Origin: JAKALD01 sp963817785
Lineage (GTDB): Bacteria; Pseudomonadota; Gammaproteobacteria; Burkholderiales; SG8-39
DNA length: 64,000 bases
Direction of reading: 5' to 3'
Assembly (NCBI GenBank): GCA_963817785.1
Contig: CAWFPL010000002.1
Span: forward strand, 620,001-684,000
A program made the position numbers and the translations under genes. Below the pieces are notes generated by a model. That model saw nothing but the letters and a program-made list of their open reading frames with translations. It ran no database searches and was not told where the DNA came from. Shown here piece by piece: positions 44,469 through 52,326 of this stretch (positions are counted from its first letter, which is position 1; each line of letters opens with the position of its first letter).

Positions 44469-45344
44469 TCAGGCCCGGCTGAGGTCCTCGAGCAGCAGCA
44501 GCATCGCGGTCCAGTCCTGGTCGGCGCGGCCCCAGGGTCCCGCCAGGCCGAGCATCTCCCGCAGGATCGCGCCGAGCAGCAGGGGCGAGCCGACCTCGGC
44601 ACCGAGGCTCAGCGCGTGGCTCACGTCCTTGTGCGCCATGCGCAGCGGAAAGTCGGGGGTCACGTCTCCCGCGAGCACCTTCTTGGGATAGTTCACGATG
44701 AGCTGGCCGCGCCCGGCGGTGGTGCTGCTCAGCACCTTTACCGTGACGTCGCGATCGAGCCCGGCCTTCTTCGCCAGGGTCAGCGCTTCGGCCGTGAGCA
44801 GCGTGCCGACCGCGGACATGTAATTGTTCACCAGCTTGAGCTTGATGCCGTGCCCCTGCGGGCCGGCATGGACGATCGTGTTCCCGAGGCGCTCGAAGAT
44901 CGGGCGCGCCTCGGCCAGGTCGCTCTCGGCGCCGCCCACGATGACGAGCAGCGTTCCGGCGGCGGCGTCGGCCGGCGTGCGCCCGACGGGCGCGTCCAGC
45001 ATGCGGAACCCTTGCGCATTCAGATCGCGGGCGAGCGCGAGGCTGGCCGAGGCCGCGATCGTGCTCATGTCGATCACCAGGCGGCCCTTGGCGAGCGCCT
45101 GGCAGGCACCCGCGGCGCCGAGGAGCGCCTCGCGCACGTGCGACGAATCGGGGAGCATCGTGATCACCGCGTCCGCACCCGTGGCGGCGTCCTGCGGCGA
45201 GCCGGCGACCCTGCAGCGCAGCCCGGCGAACGGCTCGAGCGCGCGCGCGGAGACGTCGAACACTGCTAGCTCGTGCCCGGCCGCGATCAGGTTGCGGGCC
45301 ATCGGGCCGCCCATGGTGCCCAGGCCCAGAAAGGCGATCTTCAT
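44469..45344 (-). CDS. Beta-hydroxyacid dehydrogenase, sulfolactaldehyde reductase (YihU)-like
   Basis: NAD(P)-dependent dehydrogenase of 291 residues: GLGTMGGPMARNL (about 7-19), catalytic Lys in KLVNNYM. In place of the common substrate motif DAPVSGG it reads DAPVGRTPADA, the GRT pattern that I recall from E. coli YihU, where it binds the sulfonate. Other segments (MSTI, NYPKKVLAGDV, MAHKD, QDWTAML) also follow YihU. This supports reduction of sulfolactaldehyde or a similar anion. It is the last gene of the leftward importer operon. Confidence 0.82.
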   Translation of the reverse strand: MKIAFLGLGTMGGPMARNLIAAGHELAVFDVSARALEPFAGLRCRVAGSPQDAATGADAVITMLPDSSHVREALLGAAGACQALAKGRLVIDMSTIAASASLALARDLNAQGFRMLDAPVGRTPADAAAGTLLVIVGGAESDLAEARPIFERLGNTIVHAGPQGHGIKLKLVNNYMSAVGTLLTAEALTLAKKAGLDRDVTVKVLSSTTAGRGQLIVNYPKKVLAGDVTPDFPLRMAHKDVSHALSLGAEVGSPLLLGAILREMLGLAGPWGRADQDWTAMLLLLEDLSRA

Positions 45345-45384
45345 GCTGGCTCCGGTTCCGACGCCCCTATGCCGGCGCAGTTTC

Positions 45385-46191
45385 TCATTTTTCCGCTGCG
45401 GCGTGCTGTTCGCGCAGCTGCCTCCAGATGTGCGTGCGCAGACGCACGAACGACTCCTGGTCCATCACGTCCTCGATGCGCTCGCAGCCGTCCCAGCCTT
45501 CGCGGCGCCGAACCGGCGCCACGTCGACGACCTCCCTGATGTGCCCCGGTCGCCGAGTCATGACCACCACGCGGTCGGCGAGATAGATGGCTTCCTCCAC
45601 CGAGTGGGTGATGAACAGCACAGTGCGGGGATTGATCCGCGAAAGCCGCACCAGCTCCTCCTGCATCACGACGCGGGTCTGCGCGTCGAGGGCGCCGAAG
45701 GGCTCGTCCATCAGCAGGACCTCCGGATCGAGCGCGTAGCTGCGGGCGATCGCGACGCGCTGCTGCATGCCGCCGGAGAGCTGATGCGGATACGCCTGCT
45801 CGTATCCCTGCAGGCCCATCAGCGCAACGTAGTGCGCGACGCTATGCCGGCGCGTTTCCTCCGGCGCGCCCCGGCATTGCAGGCCGAAGGCGATGTTCTG
45901 GGCGACCGTCTTCCACGGGAATAGCGCGAACTGCTGAAACACCACCGCGCGGTCGGGACCCGGACCCTCGATCCGCCTGCCGCCGACGCTCACGGTGCCT
46001 TGCGTGGGGAAATCCAGGCCCGCCGCCATGCGCAGCAGAGTCGTCTTGCCGCATCCCGAAGGCCCGACGATCGCCACGAATTCCTTTTCCTTCACACCGA
46101 AGCTGACGCCGTCCACGGCAACCACGCTCTGTCCGTTGCGTACGAAGTTGCGCGCGACTTTTTCGAACGAAATGGCGCTCACGTTGCTCAT
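45385..46191 (-). CDS. NitT/TauT-type ABC transporter ATP-binding protein 2
   Basis: 268 residues from ATG 46191. Walker A GPSGCGKTT, Q-loop FQQFALFPW, signature LSGGMQQR, Walker B LLMDEPFGALD and His switch ITHSVEEA. It is a paralogue of the ATPase at 39447, with long identical stretches. Here the ATPase follows the binding protein gene, whereas in the first importer it precedes it. Confidence 0.92.
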   Translation of the reverse strand: MSNVSAISFEKVARNFVRNGQSVVAVDGVSFGVKEKEFVAIVGPSGCGKTTLLRMAAGLDFPTQGTVSVGGRRIEGPGPDRAVVFQQFALFPWKTVAQNIAFGLQCRGAPEETRRHSVAHYVALMGLQGYEQAYPHQLSGGMQQRVAIARSYALDPEVLLMDEPFGALDAQTRVVMQEELVRLSRINPRTVLFITHSVEEAIYLADRVVVMTRRPGHIREVVDVAPVRRREGWDGCERIEDVMDQESFVRLRTHIWRQLREQHAAAEK

Positions 46192-46299
46192 TCTCCCCAA
46201 GGGCTGTGCGCTGCGCGTCCGCATGCCGGGAGCGGCGCGATGTCGCGCGCCGGCGGCGGTCGCCTTCGGCCGCCGCCGCCCGCGCCTTCGGTGCGGCAC

Positions 46300-47373
46300 T
46301 CAGTCGGCGCCGTTCTCCGCGAAGTGCTTCAGTTTCGGGTCGTGCTCGATCATCAACAGGTATTTGTCAGTGACGTAGGTCTTCGCGTCGGGCACCTTGT
46401 TGATGACTCCGACGGACTTCATGAACTGCGCTACCGCATCCGACCACTTGGCCGCCTCCGACCTGCCGGTTGCGCTGCCCTGGAAGATCTTCAGTTGCTC
46501 CTGCAGGGTGAACGCGGGCCGGTTGTGCAGTTCCGTGGGCAGGTACTTGTCGGCGACGTTTACTCCCACGGAGCGGAAAAAGGCGCCCAGCATCTTCACG
46601 GTCTCCTCGGGATGCGCCCTTTCCCAGGCTACCGCGCGCAGGTAGATCGCCAGGAATTTCGCCACCTCCTCGGGATGCTTCTTGGCGAATGCCGGCGTGA
46701 CGAACACGTTGCTGGTGATCGGCAGTCCCATCTCTCCTCCGTCGCAGATCACCTTCGCCCCGATGGTCGAGTCCAGGATGTAGGTGTTGGGTGCCCAGAC
46801 CTCGGAGACGTCATAGCGGCCGCTGCTCATGGCCGCGTTGATTTCCGGAGGCGAGAGGTTGACGAAGCGGTAATCGCCGGCCTTGAGACCGAACTTCTTC
46901 TCGAGACAGACCGCGGCACCCCACTCGCCGGTCGAGTTGGTCGTGACCGGAATCGTCTTGCCCTTCATGAGGGCTGGGTTGTGCACGTACTGCGCAGCCT
47001 TGTCCTTGGCTGCCATGATGGTGATGATGGCGGCTTCCTGGTCGGCGATCGCGATGGTCTGCAGACCGTAGCGGCTGGCGCCGAGCACCGCCGGGAGGTC
47101 GCCCGCCCCGCCGACGTCCCACGAGCCGGAGGCGCCGGCCGCGACTTGCGGCGCACCCGAGGCGAACATGGCCATGGTCGGCTGCAGCCCGAGCTGCTGC
47201 CACCAGCCCTTCTGCGTCGCGATGTACCACTCCAGCGCCCAGCGCTGCGGCTGCTGGCTTACCCGGATCGGGAACAGGGCGGTGTCCGCCGCGCCCGCGG
47301 CCGGCGCTACCGCTGCGCCCGCAAACGCGACGAAAAGTGCCGCCGCGAGCAACCTTACCATTTGCGTTCTCAT
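46300..47373 (-). CDS. NitT/TauT-type substrate-binding protein 2
   Basis: Periplasmic receptor of 357 residues. Signal peptide about 1-29 (cut after AGA). The mature part has QPQRWALEWYIATQKGWW, ASGSWDVGGAGDLPAV, NSTGEWGAA and SEVWAPNTY, matching the first receptor in layout but more diverged than the ATPases, so the ligand is probably different. ATG 47373 follows GAGGAGATG. Confidence 0.9.
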   Translation of the reverse strand: MRTQMVRLLAAALFVAFAGAAVAPAAGAADTALFPIRVSQQPQRWALEWYIATQKGWWQQLGLQPTMAMFASGAPQVAAGASGSWDVGGAGDLPAVLGASRYGLQTIAIADQEAAIITIMAAKDKAAQYVHNPALMKGKTIPVTTNSTGEWGAAVCLEKKFGLKAGDYRFVNLSPPEINAAMSSGRYDVSEVWAPNTYILDSTIGAKVICDGGEMGLPITSNVFVTPAFAKKHPEEVAKFLAIYLRAVAWERAHPEETVKMLGAFFRSVGVNVADKYLPTELHNRPAFTLQEQLKIFQGSATGRSEAAKWSDAVAQFMKSVGVINKVPDAKTYVTDKYLLMIEHDPKLKHFAENGAD

Positions 47374-47426
47374 TGCATCTCCTCCTCTAGGTGATGTGGG
47401 GCGGACCCCGCCCCGGTGGACCTGCT

Positions 47427-48251
47427 CTAGTGGCCCCAATCGCGTCTGATCCAGTCCTCGATAGCGCGCATCGAGTAGTCGATGAGCGCGCCGATCACGC
47501 CTATGGTCACCATTCCGGCGATCACGACGGTGGGCGCGAGATTGCTCTCTCCCTGCACGATCATGTAGCCCAGCCCGGTCGAGCCGACGATGAGCTCGGC
47601 CCCGATCAATGACTGCCAGCCGAAGCCGGCGCTGACGCGCAACCCCGCCACGATGTGCGGCAGCGCGGCCGGCAGCATGACTCGGCTCATCATGGTCCAC
47701 CCCCTCGCGCCGAGGGTTTGCGCCGCCTCGATCAGAGTCCGGTCGATTGACTTGACGCCCCGGTAGGCGTTGAGCACGCAGGGCGAGAACGCCCCGGCGA
47801 AGATGACCAGGGTGGGAGCCATGAAGCCGGTGCCGAACCACAGGATCGAGAACGGCACCCAGGCGATCGGCGGAATGAAGCGCAGTGCCTCGAACAGCGG
47901 CGAAATCACCCACTCGACGCTCCGCAGTCGGCCCATCAGCAGCCCGAGGGGCACGCCGAGGACTACCGCCAGCACGTAGCTGATGCCGAATTTGTGCAGG
48001 CTGGCGAGCAGATGCGCCTGGAGCAGGGAGCCGGAGTAGGGTTCATGCGTTAGGTCAACGATTTTCGCCAGCACGGCGAGCGGACTGGGAAGGAAGGTTT
48101 CGGGCACCAGCCGAAGGGACGTCACGGCCACCCAGGCACCGATGAACGTGGCGAGGCCCAGTGTCGAGGCGACGTACTGCGCCACGGCCGTGACGGGTCG
48201 CGCGGCCCCGTGCAGCGGGCGGGCGCTCAGGTTCGCCATGGAATTGCCCAT
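47427..48251 (-). CDS. NitT/TauT-type ABC transporter permease 2B
   Basis: 274 residues with about six membrane helices, coupling loop EAAQTLGARGWTMMSRVMLPAALP and AGLRVSAGFGWQSLIGAELI. Paralogous to permease 1B. ATG 48251 or 48239 both lie within the end of the preceding permease gene, giving translational coupling. Confidence 0.88.
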   Translation of the reverse strand: MGNSMANLSARPLHGAARPVTAVAQYVASTLGLATFIGAWVAVTSLRLVPETFLPSPLAVLAKIVDLTHEPYSGSLLQAHLLASLHKFGISYVLAVVLGVPLGLLMGRLRSVEWVISPLFEALRFIPPIAWVPFSILWFGTGFMAPTLVIFAGAFSPCVLNAYRGVKSIDRTLIEAAQTLGARGWTMMSRVMLPAALPHIVAGLRVSAGFGWQSLIGAELIVGSTGLGYMIVQGESNLAPTVVIAGMVTIGVIGALIDYSMRAIEDWIRRDWGH

Positions 48252-49045
48252 CGCTCGATCCGCGCCAGGCCCAGGCTCAGCGCCACGCCGAGGATCGCTA
48301 CGCAGGCCATGGCCACGAAGATCATGCCGGGGTTGAGGTCGCGGGTCGCGATGATCATGATGTGGCCGAGCCCGGCGAAGGAGCCGACCAACTCGGCGGC
48401 GACCAGCACCATCCAGCATGCCTGCAGTGAGATGCGCAGCCCGGTGAAGATCGTCGGCAGAGCTCCGGGGATGACGACCTGGGACAGGACCCGGCGCGTG
48501 GAGGCGCCGTGCACTCTGGCCGCCGCGATCAGCACGGGGTCGATGTTGCGCACGCCCGTATAGCTGTTGATCGCCGCGGGCGAGAATGCAGCCAGCCAGA
48601 TGACGAAGATCTTCGCGGTCGTCCCCAGGCCGAACCACAGGATCGTCAGCGGGATCCACGCGATCGGGGCGATCGGCCTGATGATCTGGAACACCGGGTT
48701 GAGGTAGGCCTCGGCCAGGCGGCTCCAGCCCATCAGGATCCCGAGGGGAACCCCGCTGAGCGCGGCCGCAAGGAACCCCAGCAGCACCAGCTCGAGGCTA
48801 TCCAGTACGTGGCGCGAAAGTGTGGCGCCCGCGTAGCCCGGCCCGATCAGCTGTACAACGCAGTCGTAGGTATCACCGGGCGAGGGGAATTGTATCGATG
48901 TGATCAGACCGAGCGGCCCGGTGAAGAGGTACCACGAGGCCAGCAGCGCCGCGATGCAACTCGCCGCGATGATCCAGCGCCGAGCCGAGGCGCCGCGGCG
49001 GGCACGCGTGCCCGTTGTCGGCTGCCTATGCGGGTATGCCGCCAT
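48227..49045 (-). CDS. NitT/TauT-type ABC transporter permease 2A
   Basis: 272 residues, about six membrane helices, coupling loop AARVHGASTRRVLSQVVIPGALP, paralogous to permease 1A (shared AWIPLTILWFGLG and NSYTGVRNIDP). It starts within the end of the SDR gene (20-nt overlap) and overlaps permease 2B, so the leftward operon is tightly packed. Confidence 0.9.
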   Translation of the reverse strand: MAAYPHRQPTTGTRARRGASARRWIIAASCIAALLASWYLFTGPLGLITSIQFPSPGDTYDCVVQLIGPGYAGATLSRHVLDSLELVLLGFLAAALSGVPLGILMGWSRLAEAYLNPVFQIIRPIAPIAWIPLTILWFGLGTTAKIFVIWLAAFSPAAINSYTGVRNIDPVLIAAARVHGASTRRVLSQVVIPGALPTIFTGLRISLQACWMVLVAAELVGSFAGLGHIMIIATRDLNPGMIFVAMACVAILGVALSLGLARIERWAIPWRT

Positions 49046-49811
49046 AGGGTGCCCAGCCGCTTGCCGCCATTACCCCGCCGTCGCATGGCAGAGTTACTCC
49101 AGTGACGCCGCTCGCTGCGGGCGACAGCAGGAAGAAGATTGCCTCGGCGATCTCCTCCGGCCTCAGGAGCCGGCCTAGGGGCGTCGCCCGGATGATCGGC
49201 GTGAGGTCGCGCCGCCCGCGGCGCTCCTTCGGTCGAAGAAACGGCGTATCGGTCCATCCAGGCGCCACGGCATTGACGCGTACGCCGCGCTTCGCCCACT
49301 GTACTGCCAGGCTCTGGGTGAGATTGACCACCGCGGCTTTGGCTGGCCCGTAGCCGAGCACCGGCCCGGGCCTGAAGGATAGGACCGATGCGAGGTTGAC
49401 GATTGCTCCGCCGCCGCGGCGCGCCATCGCCGCGCCGATTTCGCGGCAGGCGACGTAGGTGCTTTTCAGGTGCGAAGCGACGATCCTTTCCCAGTCCGCC
49501 ACCGGGTAGTCCTCGATCGGCTTCGGCAGCTGGGGGATCCCGGCGCAGTTGACCAGGCCGCGAATGCTAGGCAGGCGGGCCGCCAGCTTGCGGTGCGCTG
49601 CGCTGACCTGCCGTTCGTCCATGGCATCGGCCTTCACCGCCACGGCGGCGGTGCCGAGCTCCGAGGCGAGCGCTTCGGCCAGCGCTAGGTTGAGGTCCAG
49701 AATGCCGACGCAGCCGCCCGCGGCTACCACCTTGCGCGCTGTCGCTGCGCCGATGCCGCTTGCGCCGCCGCTGATCACGATACCGTAGCCGTCCCGCATG
49801 CGCGCTGCCAT
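49026..49811 (-). CDS. SDR family oxidoreductase, first enzyme of the leftward operon
   Basis: Short-chain dehydrogenase of 261 residues: SGGASGIG (about 12-19), NCAG, Ser in NLASVLS, YGPAK (YxxxK), and GVTLPCDGGV near the end. The ATG at 49811 is preserved behind AGGAG; an ATG at 49823 overlaps the stop of the small upstream frame and lacks such a site. It is likely to oxidise or reduce the substrate carried by the second importer. Confidence 0.86.
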   Translation of the reverse strand: MAARMRDGYGIVISGGASGIGAATARKVVAAGGCVGILDLNLALAEALASELGTAAVAVKADAMDERQVSAAHRKLAARLPSIRGLVNCAGIPQLPKPIEDYPVADWERIVASHLKSTYVACREIGAAMARRGGGAIVNLASVLSFRPGPVLGYGPAKAAVVNLTQSLAVQWAKRGVRVNAVAPGWTDTPFLRPKERRGRRDLTPIIRATPLGRLLRPEEIAEAIFFLLSPAASGVTGVTLPCDGGVMAASGWAPYGGIPA

Positions 49812-49819
49812 GGTGCTCC

Positions 49820-50008
49820 TCATGTGGCGAACAACTCGGCGATCTGGCCTAGGCCCGCCTTCTGCCGGTAGTTCATCTCGCCCGCGCCGGCAAATCGCCG
49901 CATACCGGCGAAGGAACCGCGCTTCGCCTTGATGTCGTCCATGCGCCGCGCCACGGGGCGCGCGTCCGCGGTCAGGCCGTCGATCGCTCTGCTGGTTATT
50001 TCGGACAT
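49820..50008 (-). CDS. Small hypothetical protein, 62 aa
   Basis: A 62-residue frame, MSEITSRAIDGLTADARPV at its start, basic and without membrane segments. It is not recognised. In favour of being real: it lies directly behind the operator/promoter of the leftward operon, has GGAG 2 nt before its ATG, and its stop overlaps the SDR translation-start region. Against: short and no known family. It could be a leader peptide that couples translation into the SDR. Confidence 0.4.
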   Translation of the reverse strand: MSEITSRAIDGLTADARPVARRMDDIKAKRGSFAGMRRFAGAGEMNYRQKAGLGQIAELFAT

Positions 50009-50081
50009 GTCTCCGCCGGTCTGTGTCGGCTCGATCGCGAGGCGACCCTCAGCCCCTCACGGGCTCAATTGCTACACGAAA

Positions 50082-50095
50082 TGCAAACGTTTGCA
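50082..50095. promoter_or_regulatory. LacI-type operator O1 (perfect 14-bp palindrome)
   Basis: TGCAAACGTTTGCA is a perfect palindrome with the central CG typical of LacI-family operators. It lies just downstream of the leftward promoter (-35 TTGACA 50131-50126, -10 within 50110-50102), so binding would block the leftward operon. Confidence 0.75.
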
Positions 50096-50101
50096 CAGAA
50101 A

Positions 50102-50131
50102 ACGCTATTAGACCGAGCCGTGCCTTGTCAA
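50102..50131 (-). promoter_or_regulatory. Promoter of the leftward importer operon
   Basis: On the minus strand TTGACA (50131-50126) is followed by TAATAG (50110-50105, 15-bp spacing) or TAGCGT (50107-50102, 18-bp spacing). The -35 box overlaps that of the divergent LacI promoter. Confidence 0.5.
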
Positions 50132-50153
50132 GCACATAGCGAAACGATAATTA
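50125..50153 (+). promoter_or_regulatory. Promoter of the second LacI-family gene
   Basis: TTGTCA (50125-50130), a 17-bp spacer and TAATTA (50148-50153). The overlap with the leftward -35 box means that polymerases at the two promoters compete. Confidence 0.5.
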
Positions 50154-50243
50154 ACGCATTGTTTTGAAAGAATGAACAATCTGGTAATTCTGCCGACACA
50201 GCTGAGATCGGCGTTTGGTAAAATTCGTGGGCCATTTCCACAG

Positions 50244-51290
50244 ATGATTGGTAAACGTTTGCCAGCCGCGCTGAAGGGAAGATCGGCCACCCTCAAGGAC
50301 GTTGCACGCAACGCTGGGGTATCGATCGCCACGGTGTCGAGAGCCCTGCACAATCCCGGGCGGGTGAGCGCGGAGACCATCGCGCACATTCGCGCCACTG
50401 CCGACGCGCTGAAGTACGTCCCAGACCGCGCCGCGCGCGCGCTGGTCTCCAAGCAGTTCGGCACCATCGGCGCGATCGTGCCGACGATCGACAACGCCAT
50501 GTTCGCGAAGGCGCTGCACGCGCTGCAGAGCCGCCTCAACGCGCACGGCTATACGCTGCTGCTCGCCAGCACCGACTATCGCTCCGCGCGCGAGTCCTCC
50601 GAGCTGCAGTCGCTCGTCGAGCGCGGCGTCGACGGCATCGTGCTCGTAGGCGCCGAGCACGATTCCGCGGTCGCGCGCCTGATCGAGGCGAAGGCGATCC
50701 CCTTCGTCAACACCTGGATCTACGACAGCGGCCGCTCGGCACCGTGCATCGGGTTCGACAATCGCCTGGCGATGATGCGGCTGACGAACTATCTGTTCGA
50801 TCTCGGCCACCGGCGCTTCGCCATGATCGCGGGGATCACGCGCGGCAACGACCGCGCGGCGCAACGCGTTGCCGGCCTGGTCGACGCGCTCGCGGCGCGC
50901 GGCATCGAGCTGCCGCCGGGGCAGATCGTCGAGCGGCCCTATACCATCGCCGACGGGCGCAGCGCGCTGCGCATGCTGCTGGCGCAGCGCGAGCCGCCCA
51001 CCGCGGTGGTCTGCGGAAACGACATCCTGGCGCTCGGCGCGGTCCACGAATGCATCGCCCAAGGGGTGAGCGTGCCGCAGTCGCTGTCGATCGCGGGGTT
51101 CGACGACGTCGAGCTTTCCTCGCACGTCGTGCCCTCCTTGACTACCATGCGGGTGCCCGCGGCGGAGATCGGCCTGTGCGCCGCGGACTATCTCGTGGCG
51201 CGCCTCGCGGGAACGCCGACGCCCGATCACGTCAGGCTCGAAGCCGAGCTGGTCGTGCGCAACTCCACGGCTCCGCCGCCCGCCGCGTGA
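50244..51290 (+). CDS. LacI family transcriptional regulator (copy 2 of the mirrored block)
   Basis: 348 residues from ATG 50244; helix-turn-helix TLKDVARNAGVSIATVSRALHNP, hinge AARALVSKQF, effector domain with AIVPTIDNAMF and ERGVDGIVLVGAEHD. An in-frame ATG at 50172 would give 372 residues, but the paralogue of 345 residues favours 50244. Neither start has a strong ribosome-binding site. Presumed repressor of the leftward importer operon and of itself through O1 and O2. Confidence 0.88.
   Translation: MIGKRLPAALKGRSATLKDVARNAGVSIATVSRALHNPGRVSAETIAHIRATADALKYVPDRAARALVSKQFGTIGAIVPTIDNAMFAKALHALQSRLNAHGYTLLLASTDYRSARESSELQSLVERGVDGIVLVGAEHDSAVARLIEAKAIPFVNTWIYDSGRSAPCIGFDNRLAMMRLTNYLFDLGHRRFAMIAGITRGNDRAAQRVAGLVDALAARGIELPPGQIVERPYTIADGRSALRMLLAQREPPTAVVCGNDILALGAVHECIAQGVSVPQSLSIAGFDDVELSSHVVPSLTTMRVPAAEIGLCAADYLVARLAGTPTPDHVRLEAELVVRNSTAPPPAA
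50249..50264. promoter_or_regulatory. LacI-type operator O2 inside the regulator's first codons
   Basis: TGGTAAACGTTTGCCA is a 16-bp palindrome with one mismatch pair and the same AAACGTTT core as O1. Its centre is 168 bp from that of O1, 16 helical turns at 10.5 bp, so looping is plausible. It covers codons 2-7 of the LacI gene. Confidence 0.6.
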
Positions 51291-51343
51291 TGCGCGGCGG
51301 CGGGGATTCGGTCATTGCCAACGAAGACGAGGATTTCGACCTT

Positions 51344-52318
51344 ATGAGCGTTCAGGGATTGGGAAGCCAGAAACTGCTGGAGTTGTACGGCCGGATGTTC
51401 CGCATCCGGACGGTCGAGGAGCGGCTGGCGCAGGTGCAGGCGGCCGGCGAGCTGCCTGGGCCGGTCCACCTCTACATCGGCCAGGAGGCGGTGGCGGTCG
51501 GCGTGTGCGCGCACCTGTCGGACGAGGACTGGATCACCAGCACGCACCGCGGCCACGGCCACTTCCTCGCCAAGAGCGACGAGATCGGAAAGCTCGTCGC
51601 CGAGGTCTACGGCCGGGCGACCGGGGTGTGCGGGGGCAAGGGCGGGTCGATGCACGTTGCCGACGTCTCCAAGGGAATCCTCGGCGCGAACGGCATCGTC
51701 GGGGGCGGCATCGCGCTCGCCACCGGCGCGGCCCTGTCGGCGCAGACGCGCGGCACGCGCAACGTCGCCGTGGTTTTCTTCGGCGACGGCGCGGCGAACC
51801 AGGGCGTGTTGCTCGAATCCCTCAACGTCGCGGCGCTGTGGAAGCTGCCGCTCGTCCTGGTGTGCGAGAACAACGGCTTTTCGGAGTTCTCGCCGACCGC
51901 GACGGTGACCGCGGGAGAGATCTGGAACCGCGCCACGCCGTTCGGGGTACCGGGCAAGCCGGTCGATGGCAACGACGTGCGGGAAGTCTGGTCCGCGGCG
52001 GGCGAGGCGATCGAGCGCGCGCGCAGCGGTGGCGGCCCGACCCTGTTGGAGATGCGCACCTATCGCCTGCGCGGCCACGTCGAGGCGGAGAAGTCCTTCC
52101 TCTCGAAGAGCTATCGCACCGACGAGGAGGTCGAGCAGCGGCGCGAGCGCGAGCCGCTGCGCGTGGCGCTCGCCGAGCTGCGCGGCGCGGGGATCGCGCC
52201 CGAGGCGATCGCCGCGGTCGAGGAGAAGGAGCGGGTCGAGGTCCAGGCGGCCTTCGAGTATGCGGCCGCATCGCCGTGGCCGCAGCCCGAAGTTGCGTTC
52301 CAACACATGTTTGCGTGA
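51344..52318 (+). CDS. 2-oxoacid/acetoin dehydrogenase E1 component, alpha subunit
   Basis: Thiamine-diphosphate enzyme subunit of 324 residues that decarboxylates a 2-oxo acid (or cleaves acetoin). Thiamine-diphosphate motif GDGAANQG ... ENN (about 148-180), TSTHRGHGHFLAKS, GKGGSMH and GGGIALATGAA are all kept as in PDH/AcoA. The ATG at 51344 lies behind an AGGA; an alternative ATG at 51290 overlaps the LacI stop. The beta subunit starts 8 nt behind. Confidence 0.88.
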   Translation: MSVQGLGSQKLLELYGRMFRIRTVEERLAQVQAAGELPGPVHLYIGQEAVAVGVCAHLSDEDWITSTHRGHGHFLAKSDEIGKLVAEVYGRATGVCGGKGGSMHVADVSKGILGANGIVGGGIALATGAALSAQTRGTRNVAVVFFGDGAANQGVLLESLNVAALWKLPLVLVCENNGFSEFSPTATVTAGEIWNRATPFGVPGKPVDGNDVREVWSAAGEAIERARSGGGPTLLEMRTYRLRGHVEAEKSFLSKSYRTDEEVEQRREREPLRVALAELRGAGIAPEAIAAVEEKERVEVQAAFEYAAASPWPQPEVAFQHMFA

Positions 52319-52326
52319 GGCGGCCG

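Noticed and set aside
50172..50243. Upstream ATG (50172) as start of the second LacI regulator
   Set aside because: It would add 24 residues not matched in the paralogue of 345 residues; kept only as an alternative.
50744..51289. Upstream extension of the E1 alpha frame across the LacI gene
   Set aside because: It is an alternative frame of the LacI gene with Arg/Ala-rich composition; family homology starts only after 51344.
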